A stretch of 59,456 bases of DNA from Candidatus Iainarchaeum sp. (GCA_021158055.1 JAGGVJ010000026.1:1-59456); one strand, 5' to 3'. Numbered from the stretch's first letter, positions 31,565-39,853 are shown. The notes: generated from the sequence alone by a model not told the origin. Program-made: numbers and translations.

Positions 31565-32766
31565 ATAACCACCGTTAATTTTGCTTTTGTTTTTTCTTCT
31601 ATCCTGATTAATTCGTTTAATTTGCTTATCCGCTCTCCTCCGACAACACCTGTCTTTATGAACGGCGCATTGAGTCCTGCTGCCAGGTGTGCTATTGTGT
31701 CGTCGGTTGTTTCGCCTGAACGGTGCGATATGACCGGAACCAACTTGTTTTTTTGCGCAAGCCGCACTGCGTCAATTGCTTTTGAAATGTTTCCTATTTG
31801 GTTCGGCTTGATTATCAATGAATTGCATGCGCCGATTTCAATTCCTTTTTCAAGGCGCGAAACGTTTGTCACAAACAGGTCATCTCCGCAGAGAAGTGTT
31901 TTTGAAGCTGTTTGTTTCGTGAGGTCTGCAAACCCTTCAAAGTCGTTTTCTTCCAGGGGATCCTCAACGTACGCGAGTTCGAACCTGTCAATTGTTTCGC
32001 ATACAAACGAAATCATTTCTTCTTTGTTCATCTGTTTTCCGTCAACAGTATAAGTGCTTGTTTTTGAGTCAAAGAGCTCGCTTGCCGCAATATCCACTCC
32101 GACTCTCACTTTTATTCCGGTTTCGTCAAATACTTGATTTGCGCAGTCATACACCAGTGAAAGCGCCTCAGCCGAACTGGCCGAAACGGTCCAGCCCCCT
32201 TCATCGCTTTTGCAGAACACGACTTTTTTGTCTTTTAATCTTGACTTGATTTTTGCGTGCACTAAAGCGTTTGTTTTGCATGCTGATTCAAAGGTTTTTG
32301 CCCCTGTCGGAACAACAAGAAGTTCCTGAAAATCCATTGCTTCCGGTGCTGCGTGTGCACCCCCTCCAAAGACGTTCCCAAGCGGGATTGGAAGCGTGGG
32401 GGAGCCAAGCAACTCAAAGCGTTGTTTTTCTTCTGTCATTGCCTGTGCTTTGAGCGCTGCAAACGATGCGGACGTGGAAACAGCACCCCCGACTTTTGAA
32501 AAGTTCGTTGTGCCGTCTGCTTTTGCAATGATATCATCTGCTTCCTGAAACGTTGTTGAGCCGGGCAAAAGCTGCGATATTAAGTTGTTTGCGTCTTTAA
32601 CAAGTTGCGGAACGGGTTTCGGTGCAAATACTGCTTCAAAGCTCCCTGAACTTGCACCAGTGGGACTTGATCCGATAGCAATTCCTTTTTTTGTGTGCAG
32701 TTCGCACTCGCAAGTAATGTTTCCCCGCGAGTTCAAAATTTCCCGAAACTTTGCCTTGGTTATCAA
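31561..32766 (-). CDS. eno: Enolase
   Basis: 401 residues, slightly shorter than most enolases. It catalyses 2-phosphoglycerate to phosphoenolpyruvate with Mg2+. Seen are ILNSRGNITCECELH (N-terminal signature), PTGASSGSFEA loop, LGNVFGGGAHA, YVEDPLEENDFEGF (metal ligands), LLCGDDLFVTN, LIIKPNQIGNISKAIDA (catalytic Lys) and VISHRSGETTDD. The start is TTG 32766 with AGGTGG 5 nt upstream. It is placed in the RpoK-uS2 operon as in many archaea. Confidence 0.97.
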   Translation of the reverse strand: MITKAKFREILNSRGNITCECELHTKKGIAIGSSPTGASSGSFEAVFAPKPVPQLVKDANNLISQLLPGSTTFQEADDIIAKADGTTNFSKVGGAVSTSASFAALKAQAMTEEKQRFELLGSPTLPIPLGNVFGGGAHAAPEAMDFQELLVVPTGAKTFESACKTNALVHAKIKSRLKDKKVVFCKSDEGGWTVSASSAEALSLVYDCANQVFDETGIKVRVGVDIAASELFDSKTSTYTVDGKQMNKEEMISFVCETIDRFELAYVEDPLEENDFEGFADLTKQTASKTLLCGDDLFVTNVSRLEKGIEIGACNSLIIKPNQIGNISKAIDAVRLAQKNKLVPVISHRSGETTDDTIAHLAAGLNAPFIKTGVVGGERISKLNELIRIEEKTKAKLTVVI

Positions 32767-32835
32767 ATTTCCACCTGTATTGCGCTTTACTTTTTTAACT
32801 TACACTACATTACTGCACCAAGCAACATGAAAAAT

Positions 32836-33081
32836 TCATGCAGTGCTTTTGGATTCTTTCTGTTCAGTTGTTTTTTCAATGTCCTTTTCCTGTTTCGCTC
32901 CAGCTGGTTTTCTGTGCTTTACATCTATCGGTGTCGCGCCTTCCTGAAATTCATACACTGCTATTTTAAGCGAGTCCCACATTCCTTTCGGGAGCTTCAC
33001 GAGCACTGGCGCCCCCATAGATATCTGAAGCGCTCTTGCGCTTATTATTCTTGCCTTTTCGTATTTTGAAACTGAAATCAT
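32836..33081 (-). CDS. rpoK: DNA-directed RNA polymerase subunit K (Rpo6)
   Basis: 81 residues, homolog of eukaryotic Rpb6 and bacterial omega, which helps assemble RNA polymerase. The core is SKYEKARIISARALQISMGA then PVLVKLP. The last 25 residues are a charged tail (KQEKDIEKTTEQKE) beyond the usual end. The start is ATG 33081. It lies 35 nt after the tRNA-Pro gene in transcription order and upstream of enolase. Confidence 0.95.
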   Translation of the reverse strand: MISVSKYEKARIISARALQISMGAPVLVKLPKGMWDSLKIAVYEFQEGATPIDVKHRKPAGAKQEKDIEKTTEQKESKSTA

Positions 33082-33112
33082 GCAATCACTCCATTATTTT
33101 AATGCCCTCTTG

Positions 33113-33190
33113 TGGTGGGGCCGCCGCGATTTGAACGCGGGTTTCTACCTCCCCGAGGTAGGGGGATGGACCAAACTACCCTACGGCCCC
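33113..33190 (-). tRNA. tRNA-Pro (anticodon GGG)
   Basis: Acceptor stem GGGGCCG/CGGCCCC, anticodon arm CTACC-TCGGGGA-GGTAG giving anticodon GGG, T-arm CCGCG-TTCAAAT-CGCGG, discriminator A and an encoded CCA (33113-33115). No intron. It lies 3 nt downstream of RpoN. Confidence 0.95.
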
Positions 33191-33193
33191 CCA

Positions 33194-33388
33194 CTATATC
33201 GTAAACGGAAGTATTTCATCCAACAGATCAACGTGAGAGAAAATTGTTTTTCTGCAGCAGTACCTCTCTACTTTGAGGTCGTCAAGAACTGCTTTTGCTT
33301 CTTCGCCTTCATTTACTCTTCTTTTGTATTCTTCATATATTGCGGAAACTGGTTTTCCGCATGAAAAACATCTTACCGGAATCATCAT
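33194..33388 (-). CDS. rpoN: DNA-directed RNA polymerase subunit N (Rpo10)
   Basis: 64 residues from ATG 33388, with AGGTGA 7 nt upstream; the longer frame is a non-coding extension. Homolog of Rpb10. The zinc signature is PVRCFSCGKPVS with a second pair YCCRK, binding one Zn2+. It supports RpoD/RpoL assembly. The gene sits between uS9 and tRNA-Pro, the standard archaeal order. Confidence 0.95.
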   Translation of the reverse strand: MMIPVRCFSCGKPVSAIYEEYKRRVNEGEEAKAVLDDLKVERYCCRKTIFSHVDLLDEILPFTI

Positions 33389-33395
33389 TTTTGAA

Positions 33396-33836
33396 TCACC
33401 TGTATGACTTTTGATATTTTGACCTTGCACCTGGACCAAGTTGCTTTTTTGACTCTTTTCTTCGCGGGTCATCAACAAGCATTGACCTGTCAATTGTTTT
33501 TATTTTTTCTTCCAGTTCCTCTGATTTCGAGTATGCAACTATTGCTTTTGTTATCGATGTCCTGATTGCTTCCGCCTGACCCATGACCCCTCCTCCTTTG
33601 ACAGATATTTTTATGTCAACGGTGTCTTTTATGGGCCCGACAACTGAAAGAGGTTCAATTACAAACTCCCGCATCATTTTTGGTTCAAAAAGTTCTATTG
33701 GAACGGAATTTATTCTTATTTTCCCTGTTCCGGCTTTAATCGAAGCCCTTGCAATCGCTGTTTTTCTTTTTCCTTTTGAAAGCAGTGTTTCGTTTTTTGC
33801 TTTGGATTTTTTTGTTGTTTTTTTTGCTGCTGCCAT
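33396..33836 (-). CDS. rpsI: Ribosomal protein uS9
   Basis: 146 residues from ATG 33836 (AGGTGA upstream). Its C-terminal tail contacts P-site tRNA. The core is KGKRKTAIARASIKAGTGKI, VKGGGVMGQAEAIRTSITKA and the C-terminal DPRRKESKKQLGPGARSKYQ ending KSYR, all typical. The first about 20 residues are a Lys-rich extension (AAAKKTTKKSKAK). Confidence 0.97.
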   Translation of the reverse strand: MAAAKKTTKKSKAKNETLLSKGKRKTAIARASIKAGTGKIRINSVPIELFEPKMMREFVIEPLSVVGPIKDTVDIKISVKGGGVMGQAEAIRTSITKAIVAYSKSEELEEKIKTIDRSMLVDDPRRKESKKQLGPGARSKYQKSYR

Positions 33837-33845
33837 GTAATTCAC

Positions 33846-34268
33846 CTAAATTTTTGCCCCGAGTTTTTTTGAAAGTCGCGCGACAGTAATGTGTTTTGAA
33901 TCGCCTGTGAATTCAGCTTCTTTTACTGTAATTGCTTTTGAGGATTCGAATTCTTTCGGAACATTCATGTATACCATCAGGTTTTTGAATGCTTTTTGCC
34001 CCCTGGCCTGCCTCACCGGAAGCATTCCGCGCACGGTTCTTCTTACAAGCATGTCCGGCATTCTTGGAAAATGCGGCCCTTTTAACGGATTTGACAAATC
34101 CGCCCTGTCAACTCTTTGCTTGTAGTTTGCGTAGATTTGCTTTTCACTGCCGACTATAATCACTTTTTCAGCGTTTATGATGTCGATTTTTTTTCCTTTA
34201 AGCAATTCTTCTGCGACTTTGCTTGCAAGCCTTCCTAAAATAAGATTTTTTCCGTTTATAACTGTCAT
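33846..34268 (-). CDS. rplM: Ribosomal protein uL13
   Basis: 140 residues from ATG 34268; GGGGTG 6 nt upstream supports it over the GTG three codons earlier. Large-subunit assembly protein. Blocks are LGRLASKVAEELLKGK, INAEKVIIVGS, GPHFPRMPDMLVRRTVRGML and GQKAFKNLMVYMNVPKEF. It lies 9 nt before uS9 and is co-transcribed with eL18 upstream. Confidence 0.97.
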   Translation of the reverse strand: MTVINGKNLILGRLASKVAEELLKGKKIDIINAEKVIIVGSEKQIYANYKQRVDRADLSNPLKGPHFPRMPDMLVRRTVRGMLPVRQARGQKAFKNLMVYMNVPKEFESSKAITVKEAEFTGDSKHITVARLSKKLGAKI

Positions 34269-34281
34269 TTTATCCACCCCG

Positions 34282-34647
34282 TTATCCCATTATCCTGACT
34301 CCTTTTCCGGAGGGGTTTTTTGAAACCAGTTCTTCAATCACCAGGGTTTTTCCACCTGCTGCGGCTATCTTTTCAATTGCGGTTTTTGAGAACATCGGTG
34401 CTGCCACTGTAACCTCATGGTCAATGTGACCGTGCCCGAGGACTTTTCCCGGAACAACCACAGTGTCTTTTTTGCTTGTGTATTTTGATATCTTGTCAAT
34501 GTTGACTTCAACCCTGTTTCTTCTGGGTGCTGATATCTTGTCGGCAACTGTTTTCCACACGGGTACCTTGTTTTCTTTGCTTTGTTTTTCAAGAAAGACA
34601 ATGGTGTCTTTCAGGACTGAATTTGTCGGTCCGGTTAGTTTACTCAT
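34282..34647 (-). CDS. rpl18e: Ribosomal protein eL18
   Basis: 121 residues with a strong AGGAGGAAT ribosome site. Archaeal/eukaryotic large-subunit protein. Visible are KVPVWKTVADKISAPRRNRV, VVVPGKVLGHGHIDHEVTVA and NPSGKGVRIMG. It is the first gene of the eL18-uL13-uS9-RpoN run; the tRNA-Leu gene ends about 100 nt upstream. Confidence 0.96.
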   Translation of the reverse strand: MSKLTGPTNSVLKDTIVFLEKQSKENKVPVWKTVADKISAPRRNRVEVNIDKISKYTSKKDTVVVPGKVLGHGHIDHEVTVAAPMFSKTAIEKIAAAGGKTLVIEELVSKNPSGKGVRIMG

Positions 34648-34749
34648 TTTTTATTCCTCCTACTTCGTGGTTTCCCTCGCAGGGTTTTCTTTTTAAACAT
34701 CTTTGCTGCTTTGTGCTTTTCAACAACGTAATTTTTTGAAAAATCCACA

Positions 34750-34866
34750 TGCGGGAGGCCGGATTCGAACCGGCGAAAGCACTACACTACTAGGCCCTCA
34801 ACCTAGCCCCTTTAACCCAAGGCAGTAAGGTTTACTGCGCTTGATTGGCCGCTTGGGAACCCCCGC
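34750..34866 (-). tRNA. tRNA-Leu (anticodon GAG) with 33-nt D-arm insertion
   Basis: Acceptor GCGGGGG/CTCCCGC (one G-U), anticodon arm CTAGG-TTGAGGG-CCTAG, long variable arm, T-arm GCCGG-TTCGAAT-CCGGC, discriminator A, no encoded CCA. Between the D-loop GGCC and AAAGGGG is an extra 33 nt (34814-34846 in + coordinates) that folds as GCAGTAA-acc-TTACTGC. Removing it restores a normal leucine D-arm (CCC/GGG stem), so this is probably a non-canonical intron. The 5' end abuts the rpoD stop with no gap. Confidence 0.9.
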
Positions 34867-35646
34867 TTATTTTTTTTCAAGCTTTTTTTGAAGTTCGTCT
34901 GCTTCTTCAGTCAGTATTGCTGTTGACTGCAAAAGCATATCTTTTGTTGCAATTGAACCGTGTGATTCTACTCTAACTATGAAATCCGAGTCGCTTTTGT
35001 TGATTCTGATAATACCTTCGCTTTTTTCAACGCATTCATTGCACAAGTCACACTTTTGCGGTTCCTTGAGTTCAATTCCTTTTGAACCCTCTGAAAGCAG
35101 GCCTTTGGGGCACGACTTTATGATCTCTCCTGCGTTTTCAATTTTTCCAAGTATTTCAAGTTCCGGAAACTGCGAGTATGCAACGATTCCAGGCGTCCAT
35201 TTTGCGTGTTCTTTTCCGCTTCCAAGAACTGCCCTGATTTCCATGCGCACTCTCTGGAATTCAGACTTGAGCTTGATTATTGGTATTGTTTCAAACGCAA
35301 CGCTTGCTTTGGGGTCGGAAAACCTTAAGTCGCTTGAGTAAACTGTTTTTGGCCCCTGTTGGTCAAGTTCTATTGTTATGCTGCACTTTCCGCATTTTCC
35401 GCCGCAGCATTTGTCCGGTTCCACAAGAGATTCCAAATCCCCTTTCAGGGGTATGAGCGCAAGCCTGTGCGCAAGGTACTCATCCTGCATTGCGGAAGTG
35501 TTTTCGTAAACGTCAACTTCTTCAATTGCAAGAGTTTTCACTTTGCTTAACGCGTTTCTTCTGATTGCGTTCAAAAAAGCTTCGTTTGAGCCCTTCAGGA
35601 CAAACTTAAGATTTTCGTTGTTTGATTCCAGTAGTTCAAGGTTCAT
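34867..35646 (-). CDS. rpoD: DNA-directed RNA polymerase subunit D (Rpo3) with Fe-S cluster motif
   Basis: 259 residues. Homolog of Rpb3 and the alpha N-terminal domain. The assembly motif AFLNAIRRNALSKVKTLAIE and YEN..AMQDEYLAHRLALIPL are typical. A ferredoxin-like insertion carries SCPKG plus KCDLCNECVEK, which could bind a 4Fe-4S cluster as in several archaeal RpoD proteins. A second Cys-rich stretch (DKCCGGKCGKCS) lies near residue 85. The RpoD stop is immediately followed by the tRNA-Leu gene. It lies 2 nt from uS11. Confidence 0.96.
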   Translation of the reverse strand: MNLELLESNNENLKFVLKGSNEAFLNAIRRNALSKVKTLAIEEVDVYENTSAMQDEYLAHRLALIPLKGDLESLVEPDKCCGGKCGKCSITIELDQQGPKTVYSSDLRFSDPKASVAFETIPIIKLKSEFQRVRMEIRAVLGSGKEHAKWTPGIVAYSQFPELEILGKIENAGEIIKSCPKGLLSEGSKGIELKEPQKCDLCNECVEKSEGIIRINKSDSDFIVRVESHGSIATKDMLLQSTAILTEEADELQKKLEKK

Positions 35647-35648
35647 GT

Positions 35649-36362
35649 TTACACCCTTCTTCCTCTTCTTCCGCCTTTTTTCTTGCAGCCGTCGTGTGGC
35701 ACCGGCGTGACGTCATCGATTCTTCCGATTCTCAAACCCGCTCTTGTCAGTGCACGAATTGACGCCTGTGCTCCCGGACCCGGGTTTCTTTGCCTTATTC
35801 CGCCTGTTGCGCGAACCATTATGTGGACTCCTTCAAAACCTCTTTCTTTCAGTTTTTCAGCGCAAAGCTGTGCTGCCTGCATTGCTGCGTATGGGGACGA
35901 TTCGTCTTTGCTGGTTTTCACTACTTGACCGCCTGACACAAGCGCAACTGTTTCTGCTCCCGTGAGATCTGTTACATGAATTATGGTGTTGTTTTTTGAA
36001 GCAAAAATGTGTGCAACACCCCATTTTGGCTTTTTTGACACTTTTCTTGCAACTGCTTCTTCTCCGGCAACATTTGTTTCAGGTGGTGCAACATTTGTTT
36101 CAGGTGGTATCGCCTGTTTTTCATCTGTTTTTGCTTCCTTTTCACCTGTCTTGACTTCTTTTTCACCTTCGTGTTTAGTTGTTGCTGTTTCTTTGGTTTC
36201 AGAAACGCTTGATGTTTTTTCTTTTTCAGGTGTTTTTGTTTCCGATTCGTCTTTCACTTCAGTTTTTTCCTCAACAGAGTCATCTTTCTTTTCAACAGTA
36301 TCTTCAACTGCTTTTTTTGCTTCAATGTCAGCGTCGCTGTTTTTGGTTTCTTCTTTTGGCAT
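35649..36362 (-). CDS. rpsK: Ribosomal protein uS11 with long acidic/lysine-rich N-terminal extension
   Basis: 237 residues against about 130 usual. The core from about residue 112 ([61 protein letters not shown]) is normal uS11. The first about 110 residues are low complexity (Lys, Glu, Thr) and contain a tandem duplication of PPETNVA. ATG 36362 with CAGGTGAG is the only good ribosome site, so the extension is very likely translated. uS11 binds the 16S platform. Confidence 0.95.
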   Translation of the reverse strand: MPKEETKNSDADIEAKKAVEDTVEKKDDSVEEKTEVKDESETKTPEKEKTSSVSETKETATTKHEGEKEVKTGEKEAKTDEKQAIPPETNVAPPETNVAGEEAVARKVSKKPKWGVAHIFASKNNTIIHVTDLTGAETVALVSGGQVVKTSKDESSPYAAMQAAQLCAEKLKERGFEGVHIMVRATGGIRQRNPGPGAQASIRALTRAGLRIGRIDDVTPVPHDGCKKKGGRRGRRV

Positions 36363-37193
36363 TTACTCACCTGCCCCTTTAGTTACTGTTTCAGGCTTTT
36401 CTGCCGGTTTTGTTTCCTTCGGTTCCTCTTTCACTTCTTCCTTCACTTCCTCTTTGACCGCTTCCTTCGGCTCTTCCTTCACTTCCCCTTTAATCGCTTC
36501 CTTCGGCTCTTCCTTCACTTCCCCTTTGACCGCTTCCTTCGGTTCCTCTTTGACCGCTTCCTTCGGCTCTTCCTTCACTTCTTCCTTGACCTCTTCCTTC
36601 TTTGCTGTTTCTTTGCCTTCTTCTAATTTCTGAATCTTTTCAGCGTCCTTTTTTTCTCTCAAGTCAAGCCCTTCCAAGTTGTCGACCTCAATAAGATCGG
36701 ATTCTTCTCTTAAGTCCGGAACTCTTTTGTAGTACTCAATTTTTTCTGTTTCACCAGTGGTTACAACATAACTTGGCGAGGTTATTTTTCTTCCGTTCAC
36801 GGCAATGTTTCCGTGGATAATAAACTGCCTTGCCTGTTTCTGCGTGTTTGCCATGCCTCTTTTGTAAACCACTGTCTGAAGCCTTCTTTCAAGAAAGTCC
36901 TCTACTTTCAGGCCGAGAATATCATCAAGGGTTGCTCCTTCTTTTAGAATGTTCAGTCTTTTGAGCTTTTCAATTATTTCCTTTGATTCTTTCATGCCCT
37001 GATCAGTGTGCAACGCAAGAAGCCTTCTTGCCTGCTGCCTGTAGTTCCTGAGAGTGGTGTGTGCTTTCCAGATTTCTCTCTTGCTCTTAAGGCCGTATGC
37101 TGACTTAATTTCACTTTCCATTTTCAGCCTCACGCTGTCATACGGTTTTTTTGGAGTTTCATAAAGTTTCCTGCTAAATTGTGGACTTCCCAT
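36363..37193 (-). CDS. rpsD: Ribosomal protein uS4 with repetitive charged C-terminal tail
   Basis: 276 residues; a normal archaeal uS4 is about 180. The core has FSRKLYETPKKPYDSVRL, LRNYRQQARRLLALH, the S4 RNA-binding domain (LDDILGLKVEDFLERRLQT, ARQFIIHGNIAVNGRKITSP) and ends near residue 185. The tail of about 90 residues is built from KEEVKEEPKEAVK-like units encoded by tandem DNA repeats at about 36420-36600. uS4 is a primary 16S binder and nucleates small-subunit assembly. It directly precedes uS11. Confidence 0.95.
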   Translation of the reverse strand: MGSPQFSRKLYETPKKPYDSVRLKMESEIKSAYGLKSKREIWKAHTTLRNYRQQARRLLALHTDQGMKESKEIIEKLKRLNILKEGATLDDILGLKVEDFLERRLQTVVYKRGMANTQKQARQFIIHGNIAVNGRKITSPSYVVTTGETEKIEYYKRVPDLREESDLIEVDNLEGLDLREKKDAEKIQKLEEGKETAKKEEVKEEVKEEPKEAVKEEPKEAVKGEVKEEPKEAIKGEVKEEPKEAVKEEVKEEVKEEPKETKPAEKPETVTKGAGE

Positions 37194-37211
37194 TAAAAAT
37201 CACCTGATAAG

Positions 37212-37676
37212 TTATTTTTTCTTCCTCTTAACGCCCAGAGTAGTTCCTTTCCTGTGAGTGCTTCTGGTTCTTTGACCGCGCACAGGGAGGTTTCTTTCAT
37301 GCCTTATTCCCCTGTAAGCCCTGATTCCACGCAGTCTGCTGACGTCTTCCATTTTTGAAAACTGCAGGTCTGCCTCGGTCAAGTGGTTGTCTTTCCCATC
37401 TGCAAGGTCTTTTCTTCGGTTTGCCGCAAATGACGGCACTCCGAATTCAATCGGCTTTTTGATAATTTGCTCTATTTTCTCAATTTCTGAATCGCTAAGC
37501 AGACCAATCTTTGTGCCTGGCTTGATTGCAAACTTTTCTTCAGCGCACATTGCTATCGCTCTTGACATCTGCTGGCCGATCCCTTTTATCTCGCTTAAAC
37601 CCAGCATAATGGTTTTTTCACCGTTTATGTCTTTTCCTCCGACTCGAACTACTGATAAAACTTCATCTTTGGTCAT
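37212..37676 (-). CDS. rpsM: Ribosomal protein uS13
   Basis: 154 residues with AAGGTGAATAA before ATG 37676. Small-subunit head protein contacting the large subunit and tRNA. Blocks are GKDINGEKTIMLGLSEIKGI, IEFGVPSFAANRRKDLADGK, RLRGIRAYRGIRHERNLPVR and GQRTRSTHRKGTTLGVKRKK, all standard. It heads the uS13-uS4-uS11-RpoD operon, about 60 nt downstream of the tRNA-Ser gene. Confidence 0.97.
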   Translation of the reverse strand: MTKDEVLSVVRVGGKDINGEKTIMLGLSEIKGIGQQMSRAIAMCAEEKFAIKPGTKIGLLSDSEIEKIEQIIKKPIEFGVPSFAANRRKDLADGKDNHLTEADLQFSKMEDVSRLRGIRAYRGIRHERNLPVRGQRTRSTHRKGTTLGVKRKKK

Positions 37677-37734
37677 TTATTCACCTTTAGCTAATCAAAC
37701 AATATTATCGCATTTATCACGTAAAATCATAACA

Positions 37735-37834
37735 CGTCGGGGCTGGGATTCGAACCCAGGTAGGCCAGTGGCCTACTAGCTCCCCAGTAACTAAAATTCC
37801 AGGCTAGCGCGTTAGTCCGCTCTGCCACCCCGAC
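37735..37834 (-). tRNA. tRNA-Ser (anticodon GGA) with short anticodon-loop intron
   Basis: Acceptor GTCGGGG/CCCCGAC, anticodon stem CTAGC/GCTAG, long variable arm GTAGGCC-act-GGCCTAC, T-arm CTGGG-TTCGAAT-CCCAG, discriminator G, no CCA. The anticodon loop is 22 nt; removing about 15 nt (roughly 37782-37796) leaves CTGGAAA with anticodon GGA. The exact splice sites are uncertain because I could not see a clean bulge-helix-bulge. Confidence 0.9.
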
Positions 37835-37988
37835 TCCAAATAAGCCCGGCACCGTTACATTATCCAAATTATTTAAAATTATTTAAAAACAAAGCGTTAC
37901 ATAAATAAAGCAATATAACTGTTGATTTTTATTTATAAATACTTTTCACTATTTTCCGTTTTTTTGCCTTGTTTTGCTCTTTTTTTCA
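37835..37988 (-). other. AT-rich gap between tRNA-Ser and Cbf5
   Basis: About 150 nt, very AT-rich, with no gene. It contains TATA-like stretches on the - strand (for example near 37905-37945) that could drive tRNA-Ser and the uS13 operon. Confidence 0.3.
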
Positions 37989-38990
37989 CTATTTTTTGCC
38001 TCCGCCCCATAAACGCGGGTATGTTCCAACTTTCATTATAACCTTTTTTGTTTCAATCACTGGTCCTTTTGCAGCTTCAGCCATTTTTTTCGAGTTCAGC
38101 ACGGCTTTCCCTATTGCAACAAGCTCGTTTTTTTCAGTGACTACTGCAACGCTTCTTTCCGGTTCAAGGTCATCTGTAATTTTGATTAGCCCGGGTGCCA
38201 TAAGGTCTGCCCCGTGGCAAAGCGCATCAACTGCGGAATCACGGACCCACGCTTTCGGCATGTTCAAAACCGCATGTTCAGCGCTCAAAAGCACTTTCCT
38301 AAGCAAAGTTTCGTCTCCTTTTTCGTCAAAAACCACTTTTGCGTCCATGAGCTCCTGCATTGACACAATGTTTTTTTCACTGAAAGAGCCTGTTTTTGTT
38401 CTTCGAAGCTCGCGCATGTGAGCCCCGCACCCAAGCGCCTCACCCATGTCAACACAAAGGTTTCGAATGTATGTGCCTGCCTCGCATGACACTTTGAAAA
38501 GCACAAGCCTTTCTTGTTTTTCAATGATCTCAATGCTGTATATCTTTCTTATGCGAAGAACTCTCCTGACTGCTGATTTAACAGGCGGCCTCTGGTAAAT
38601 TCTCCCCGTAAACTCATCTGCAACTAATTTTATGTCTTTGAGCTGTGCATTGTCCGAGTGCAGCTGCATTACACAGACGTATTCTTTTGGAGAGCCACTC
38701 AACAGGTCCATGACTCTTGCGCCTTTGTTTACTCCCATCGGAAGCACGCCTGTGACGCGGGGGTCAAGTGTTCCGCCGTGGCCGACTTTTTTCACGCCAA
38801 GTATCTTTTTTACCCATGATGATACTTCGTGGGATGACGGTCCAGGCGGCTTGTCAATGTTTATGACGCTGCATTCGAAAAGCTCTTTTATCGGCTTTTG
38901 CAATTCACTGCCGTTGCTCTTGCCTGGCAAAAAATCATTGTCTTTTGCAGAGACAATTGCTGGTTTTTTTGACTGCGGCAGAACTTCCAC
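37989..38990 (-). CDS. cbf5: H/ACA RNP pseudouridine synthase Cbf5 (TruB family)
   Basis: 333 residues. It converts uridine to pseudouridine in rRNA guided by H/ACA RNAs and can act on tRNA U55. Seen are IDKPPGPSSHEVSSWVKKIL, the catalytic block GHGGTLDPRVTGVLPMG (Asp), KEYVCVMQLHSD, GRIYQRPPVKSAVRR, SCEAGTYIRNLCVDMG, and a C-terminal PUA domain (AVNALCHGADLMAPGL-like). The start is GTG 38990 directly after the eL14 stop; the AGGTGG at that point overlaps the start, so a slightly later start is possible. Confidence 0.95.
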   Translation of the reverse strand: MEVLPQSKKPAIVSAKDNDFLPGKSNGSELQKPIKELFECSVINIDKPPGPSSHEVSSWVKKILGVKKVGHGGTLDPRVTGVLPMGVNKGARVMDLLSGSPKEYVCVMQLHSDNAQLKDIKLVADEFTGRIYQRPPVKSAVRRVLRIRKIYSIEIIEKQERLVLFKVSCEAGTYIRNLCVDMGEALGCGAHMRELRRTKTGSFSEKNIVSMQELMDAKVVFDEKGDETLLRKVLLSAEHAVLNMPKAWVRDSAVDALCHGADLMAPGLIKITDDLEPERSVAVVTEKNELVAIGKAVLNSKKMAEAAKGPVIETKKVIMKVGTYPRLWGGGKK

Positions 38991-38991
38991 C

Positions 38992-39213
38992 TCAGTTTAT
39001 TTTTTCAACTATCTGTTCCGGCGTGTTTAATTCTGAAACGTCTATTTTTTGGTTTGTGGGCTCCAGGTGAGAAATGTTACATTTTCTTTTTTTCACGTTT
39101 TTGCCTACAATCGTGACATTTTTTGAATCATCTACACTTACTACAACGCATTTTTCACCTGCTTCTCTTCCAACAGTCTTTATGCAAACGCGCCCTGTTT
39201 CAATTACTGCCAT
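38992..39213 (-). CDS. rpl14e: Ribosomal protein eL14
   Basis: 73 residues, normal for archaeal eL14. KOW-type SH3 barrel: MAVIETGRVCIKTVGREAGE, KCVVVSVDDSKNVTIVG and KRKCNISHLEPTNQKID. ATG 39213 with AAGGTGAAG. The spacer before it (39214-39322) is made of short duplicated segments. Confidence 0.95.
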   Translation of the reverse strand: MAVIETGRVCIKTVGREAGEKCVVVSVDDSKNVTIVGKNVKKRKCNISHLEPTNQKIDVSELNTPEQIVEKIN

Positions 39214-39322
39214 AATACTTCACCTTTGTCATTAATTTGAAAATTTATTTCTTTGTCATTAATTTGAAAACTTACTGCCCTGTTAAATTTATTCCTGCTG
39301 ATGACTTATTCCTGCTGTCGAT

Positions 39323-39853
39323 TTACTCCTGTCCTGCAAGGAGTTTTGCTGCAGAAACAATTATCCCGCTTACTTGTTCCGCGCTCCATTTTTGCGTGTT
39401 TATCACAAGGTCATAGTGGGAGAATTCCCAAAAATCAACCCCGTAAATTTCCTGAATCCTTTCCTTGAAAACGGTGTCGCGGTTAGTGATGTATTCAACG
39501 CTTTTCTCTATTGCAACGCCATCTCTCTTGCTTACGCGTTTTGCGCGTTCTTCAAGGGGAGCATGCAAAAACACTTTCAAGTCCGCCTCCGGAACATTTA
39601 TCCCTGAAAGCATTGATACAAGCACGCAGTTTCCTTTTGATGCTTCTTTTTTTTGCCATTCGTCAAGCATTTTATCCCATTCGTCTGAGTTTGAAGCGTG
39701 CTTTTTTTCAAACTCCAGGACATCGTCAAAGCCGTTTTCCTTGGCCAGTGTTTTCATCGTGGATTTCAAAAGCTTAAGATTCATCTTTTCAGATACTATT
39801 TCTGCTGCGGAGTCTTTTCCGGAGCAGGCGTTGCCTGAAATCGTGACGATCAT
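39323..39853 (-). CDS. cmk: Cytidylate kinase, archaeal type
   Basis: 176 residues. It phosphorylates CMP/dCMP with ATP. The P-loop is ISGNACSGKDSAAE (Lys and Ser/Asp positions as in archaeal Cmk), with the nucleotide-binding region LKVFLHAPLEERAKRVSKRD and the NRD.. block of the lid (ITNRDTVFKERIQEIYGVD). ATG 39853 with GGTGGTAAA. The position between eL34 and eL14 is the standard archaeal order. Confidence 0.95.
   Translation of the reverse strand: MIVTISGNACSGKDSAAEIVSEKMNLKLLKSTMKTLAKENGFDDVLEFEKKHASNSDEWDKMLDEWQKKEASKGNCVLVSMLSGINVPEADLKVFLHAPLEERAKRVSKRDGVAIEKSVEYITNRDTVFKERIQEIYGVDFWEFSHYDLVINTQKWSAEQVSGIIVSAAKLLAGQE

Noticed and set aside
36363-36633. Long Ser/Phe-rich ORF on the + strand over uS4/uS11
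   Set aside because: It is the reverse of the KEE repeats of uS4 and the Lys-rich uS11 tail, so it is an artefact of low-complexity coding.
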